Of a DNA stretch of 64,000 nt, positions 61,741 to 64,000 are shown piece by piece; position 1 is the stretch's first letter; every line of letters begins with the position of its first letter. A model generated the notes under the pieces. The model was not told the origin of the DNA. It worked only from the letters and a program-made list of their open reading frames with translations, and searched no databases. This DNA comes from Brenneria goodwinii (GTDB lineage Bacteria > Pseudomonadota > Gammaproteobacteria > Enterobacterales > Enterobacteriaceae): contig NZ_CP014137.1 of assembly GCF_002291445.1 (NCBI RefSeq), forward strand, positions 2,976,001 to 3,040,000, read 5' to 3'. The position numbers and the translations under genes are program-made.

Positions 61741-64000
61741 ATGAATGAGTCTATTGACAAGGATCTATCAGACCACACCCCAATGATGCAGCAGTACTTC
61801 AAGCTGAAGGCGCAGCATCCGGAAATTCTGCTGTTTTACCGTATGGGCGACTTTTATGAGTTGTTCTATGACGATGCCAAGCGGGCATCGCAGCTTTTGG
61901 ATATCTCGCTGACCAAGCGAGGCGCCTCTGCCGGTGAGCCCATACCGATGGCCGGCGTTCCCCACCATTCCGTCGAGAACTATCTGGCAAAGCTGGTGCA
62001 GTTAGGCGAATCGGTCGCTATCTGCGAACAGATCGGCGACCCCGCCACCAGTAAAGGACCGGTCGAGCGCAAGGTGGTGCGCATCGTCACGCCAGGCACC
62101 ATCAGCGATGAAGCCTTGTTGCAAGAAAAGCAGGACAATCTGTTAGCCGCCATCTGGCAGGATGGCCGTGGATTTGGCTATGCCACGCTGGATATCAGCT
62201 CCGGCCGTTTCCGCGTGACCGAACCTGCCGATCGGGAAACGATGGTGGCGGAGCTGCAACGAACCAATCCGGCGGAATTGCTTTACCCTGAATCATTTGA
62301 ATCCATGTCGTTGATTGAACATCGCCATGGGTTACGCCGTCGTCCGCTGTGGGAATTCGAACTGGATACCGCCCGTCAGCAGTTAAATCTGCAGTTCGGC
62401 ACGCGCGACCTCATCGGGTTCGGCGTGGAACAGGCCAAACTCGCGCTGCGGGCCGCCGGCTGCCTGCTGCAATACGCCAAGGATACGCAGCGCACTTCGC
62501 TGCCCCATATTCGCGGCATTACCATGGAGCGCCAGCAGGACGGCATCATTATGGACGCCGCCACGCGACGGAATCTGGAACTGACGCAAAATCTCTCCGG
62601 CGGTACGGAGAATACGCTGGCCGCGGTGCTGGACTGCACGGTAACGCCGATGGGCAGCCGGATGCTAAAACGCTGGCTGCATATGCCCAGCCGGGACATC
62701 GATATTCTGACCAACCGCCAACAGGCTATCAGCGCACTGCAGGATCTCGGCGCCGAATTACAGCCCTATCTGCGGCAGGTCGGTGATTTAGAACGTATTC
62801 TGGCGCGTCTGGCGCTCCGCTCCGCCCGCCCGCGCGATTTAGCGCGCATGCGTCATGCTTTCCAGCAACTTCCCGACATTCGGGCGCTGCTGGCGCCAGT
62901 GGAAACCGCGTATGTCCATACGCTGGTCAGCCAGATTGGGCAGTTTGACGAACTGCGCGACCTGCTTGAACGCGCAGTAGTGGAGGCGCCGCCGGTGCTG
63001 GTGCGCGACGGCGGCGTGATCGCGACCGGCTACAACGTTGAACTGGATGAGTGGCGAGCGCTGGCGGATGGCGCCAGCGATTATCTGGACCGGCTTGAGA
63101 TCCGCGAACGTGAAAAACTGGGGATTGATACGCTCAAGGTCGGCTTCAATGGCGTACATGGTTATTACATCCAGGTCAGCCGCGGTCAAAGCCATCTGGT
63201 GCCGATACACTATGTTCGCCGGCAAACGCTGAAAAACGCCGAGCGCTATATCATCCCGGAGTTAAAAGAATACGAAGACAAAGTCCTGACTTCCAAAGGC
63301 AAGGCGCTGGCGCTGGAAAAAGCCCTTTATGACGAATTGTTCGATCTGTTGCTGCCGCATCTGGCGGAACTGCAACAGAGCGCGGCGGCATTAGCCGAAC
63401 TGGATGTGCTGGCGAATCTGGCTGAGCGCGCCTATACGTTAAACTATGTATGCCCGACGCTCAGCGATAAGCCCGGCATCAAAATCCTTGGCGGCCGCCA
63501 TCCGGTGGTGGAGCAGGTTCTCAGCGAACCCTTTATCTCAAACCCGCTGTCGCTTTCGCCCCAGCGTCGTATGCTGATTATCACCGGCCCCAACATGGGG
63601 GGGAAAAGCACCTATATGCGTCAGGCGGCGTTGATCGTACTGATGGCGCACATTGGCTGTTTCGTTCCGGCGGATCAGGCGGTTATCGGCCCGGTGGACC
63701 GTATTTTCACGCGCGTCGGCGCGGCTGACGATCTGGCCTCCGGCCGTTCTACTTTCATGGTGGAGATGACCGAGACCGCCAATATCCTGCATAACGCGAC
63801 AGAAAACAGCCTGGTGTTGATGGATGAAATTGGCCGCGGCACCTCGACCTATGACGGCTTGTCCCTGGCCTGGGCCTGTGCGGAAAATCTGGCTAACCAA
63901 ATCAAAGCCATGACGCTGTTCGCCACCCACTATTTTGAACTGACCAATTTGCCGGAAAAAATGGAAGGCGTGGCGAACGTTCATCTGGATGCGCTGGAGC
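61741..64000 (+). CDS. mutS: DNA mismatch repair protein MutS (3' end outside window)
   Basis: About 753 codons of MutS. The mismatch-reading FYE motif (GDFYELF), connector, core and ATPase domains follow; Walker A GPNMGGKSTYMRQ and Walker B LVLMDEIGRGTSTYDG are intact. The first ~10 codons (MNESIDKDLS) come from the integrated element; the native start at 49701 reads MKTTDNIDN instead. The fusion keeps frame at HTPMMQQY, so function is probably retained, but its transcription and initiation now depend on element DNA with a weak ribosome site. Confidence 0.96.
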   Translation, partial: MNESIDKDLSDHTPMMQQYFKLKAQHPEILLFYRMGDFYELFYDDAKRASQLLDISLTKRGASAGEPIPMAGVPHHSVENYLAKLVQLGESVAICEQIGDPATSKGPVERKVVRIVTPGTISDEALLQEKQDNLLAAIWQDGRGFGYATLDISSGRFRVTEPADRETMVAELQRTNPAELLYPESFESMSLIEHRHGLRRRPLWEFELDTARQQLNLQFGTRDLIGFGVEQAKLALRAAGCLLQYAKDTQRTSLPHIRGITMERQQDGIIMDAATRRNLELTQNLSGGTENTLAAVLDCTVTPMGSRMLKRWLHMPSRDIDILTNRQQAISALQDLGAELQPYLRQVGDLERILARLALRSARPRDLARMRHAFQQLPDIRALLAPVETAYVHTLVSQIGQFDELRDLLERAVVEAPPVLVRDGGVIATGYNVELDEWRALADGASDYLDRLEIREREKLGIDTLKVGFNGVHGYYIQVSRGQSHLVPIHYVRRQTLKNAERYIIPELKEYEDKVLTSKGKALALEKALYDELFDLLLPHLAELQQSAAALAELDVLANLAERAYTLNYVCPTLSDKPGIKILGGRHPVVEQVLSEPFISNPLSLSPQRRMLIITGPNMGGKSTYMRQAALIVLMAHIGCFVPADQAVIGPVDRIFTRVGAADDLASGRSTFMVEMTETANILHNATENSLVLMDEIGRGTSTYDGLSLAWACAENLANQIKAMTLFATHYFELTNLPEKMEGVANVHLDALE
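61772..61796 (+). repeat. Right attachment junction (attR)
   Basis: Copy of the repeat at 49726-49750 inside mutS codons 11-19, one mismatch in 25. To its right the sequence is ordinary chromosomal mutS; to its left it is element DNA. Confidence 0.88.

Larger units (their letters stand above)
49734..61796. mobile_element. 12-kb integrative element in mutS
   Basis: Bounded by the attL/attR repeat, markedly AT-richer than the flanks. Contains a tyrosine integrase next to attR, an AlpA-like HTH gene, a MobC-like gene with a broken relaxase, and two defence modules. Integration displaced the mutS start and the element restores it with its own start codon. Overall plan: integrative mobilisable element carrying a defence island. 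Confidence 0.88.

Noticed and set aside
49734..61796. Prophage
   Set aside because: There are no capsid, tail, portal, terminase or lysis genes; mobilisation genes are present instead.
1..64000. CRISPR array, rRNA or tRNA genes
   Set aside because: No regular spaced repeats and no rRNA or tRNA sequence were seen in any intergenic stretch.

Overview
The window looks like a chromosome segment from a plant-associated enterobacterium of the Pectobacteriaceae (a Brenneria-, Pectobacterium- or Dickeya-like organism; genus not settled from sequence alone). The reasons are the gammaproteobacterial housekeeping genes (phoBR, sbcDC, rdgC, aroL, ppnP, mltB, mutS), an Erwinia-type periplasmic L-asparaginase, hexuronate catabolism genes (uxuA, uxuB, uxuR) typical of pectin users, and AvrE/DspE type III effectors with their DspF chaperone.

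Layout. 1-8.8 kb: end of a PstS-like phosphate-binding protein, phoR-phoB with a Pho box, divergent sbcD-sbcC, then rdgC. 8.8-17.8 kb: a chemoreceptor, ppnP, aroL, ansB and the divergent uxuA / uxuB genes with uxuR and GntR-type operators. 18-24.6 kb: a lipoprotein esterase, a four-gene Sia-type signalling cluster (PP2C phosphatase with CBS domains, SiaB, SiaC, diguanylate cyclase), mltB, yjdM and a DUF421 membrane protein. 24.9-36.8 kb: an hrp-box-driven cluster dspE-dspF-second AvrE-family gene, two giant effectors around one chaperone. 36.9-46.3 kb: a compact catabolic operon (M20 amidohydrolase, dipeptide-type ABC importer, MmgE/PrpD protein) with a LysR regulator.

46.4-49.7 kb is decayed accessory DNA. 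A papain-like cysteine protease gene, possibly a secreted effector, is split by an IS3-family element (1633 bp, 5-bp target duplication). Removing the IS and one target copy restores a 254-codon open frame exactly.

49.73-61.80 kb is a 12-kb AT-rich integrative element inserted into the 5' coding end of mutS. A 25-bp near-identical repeat marks both junctions. The original mutS start is stranded at 49701, and the element supplies a new start codon, N-terminus and upstream region to the functional mutS at 61741. The element carries a tyrosine integrase, an AlpA-like HTH protein, a MobC-like protein and a relaxase gut-deleted around a second copy of the same IS. Its cargo is a PARIS-like ATPase/DUF4435 pair, an ABC three-component (ABC-3C) system with an HNH effector, and two unrecognised genes. 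It is best read as a mobilisable defence island now probably unable to mobilise itself.
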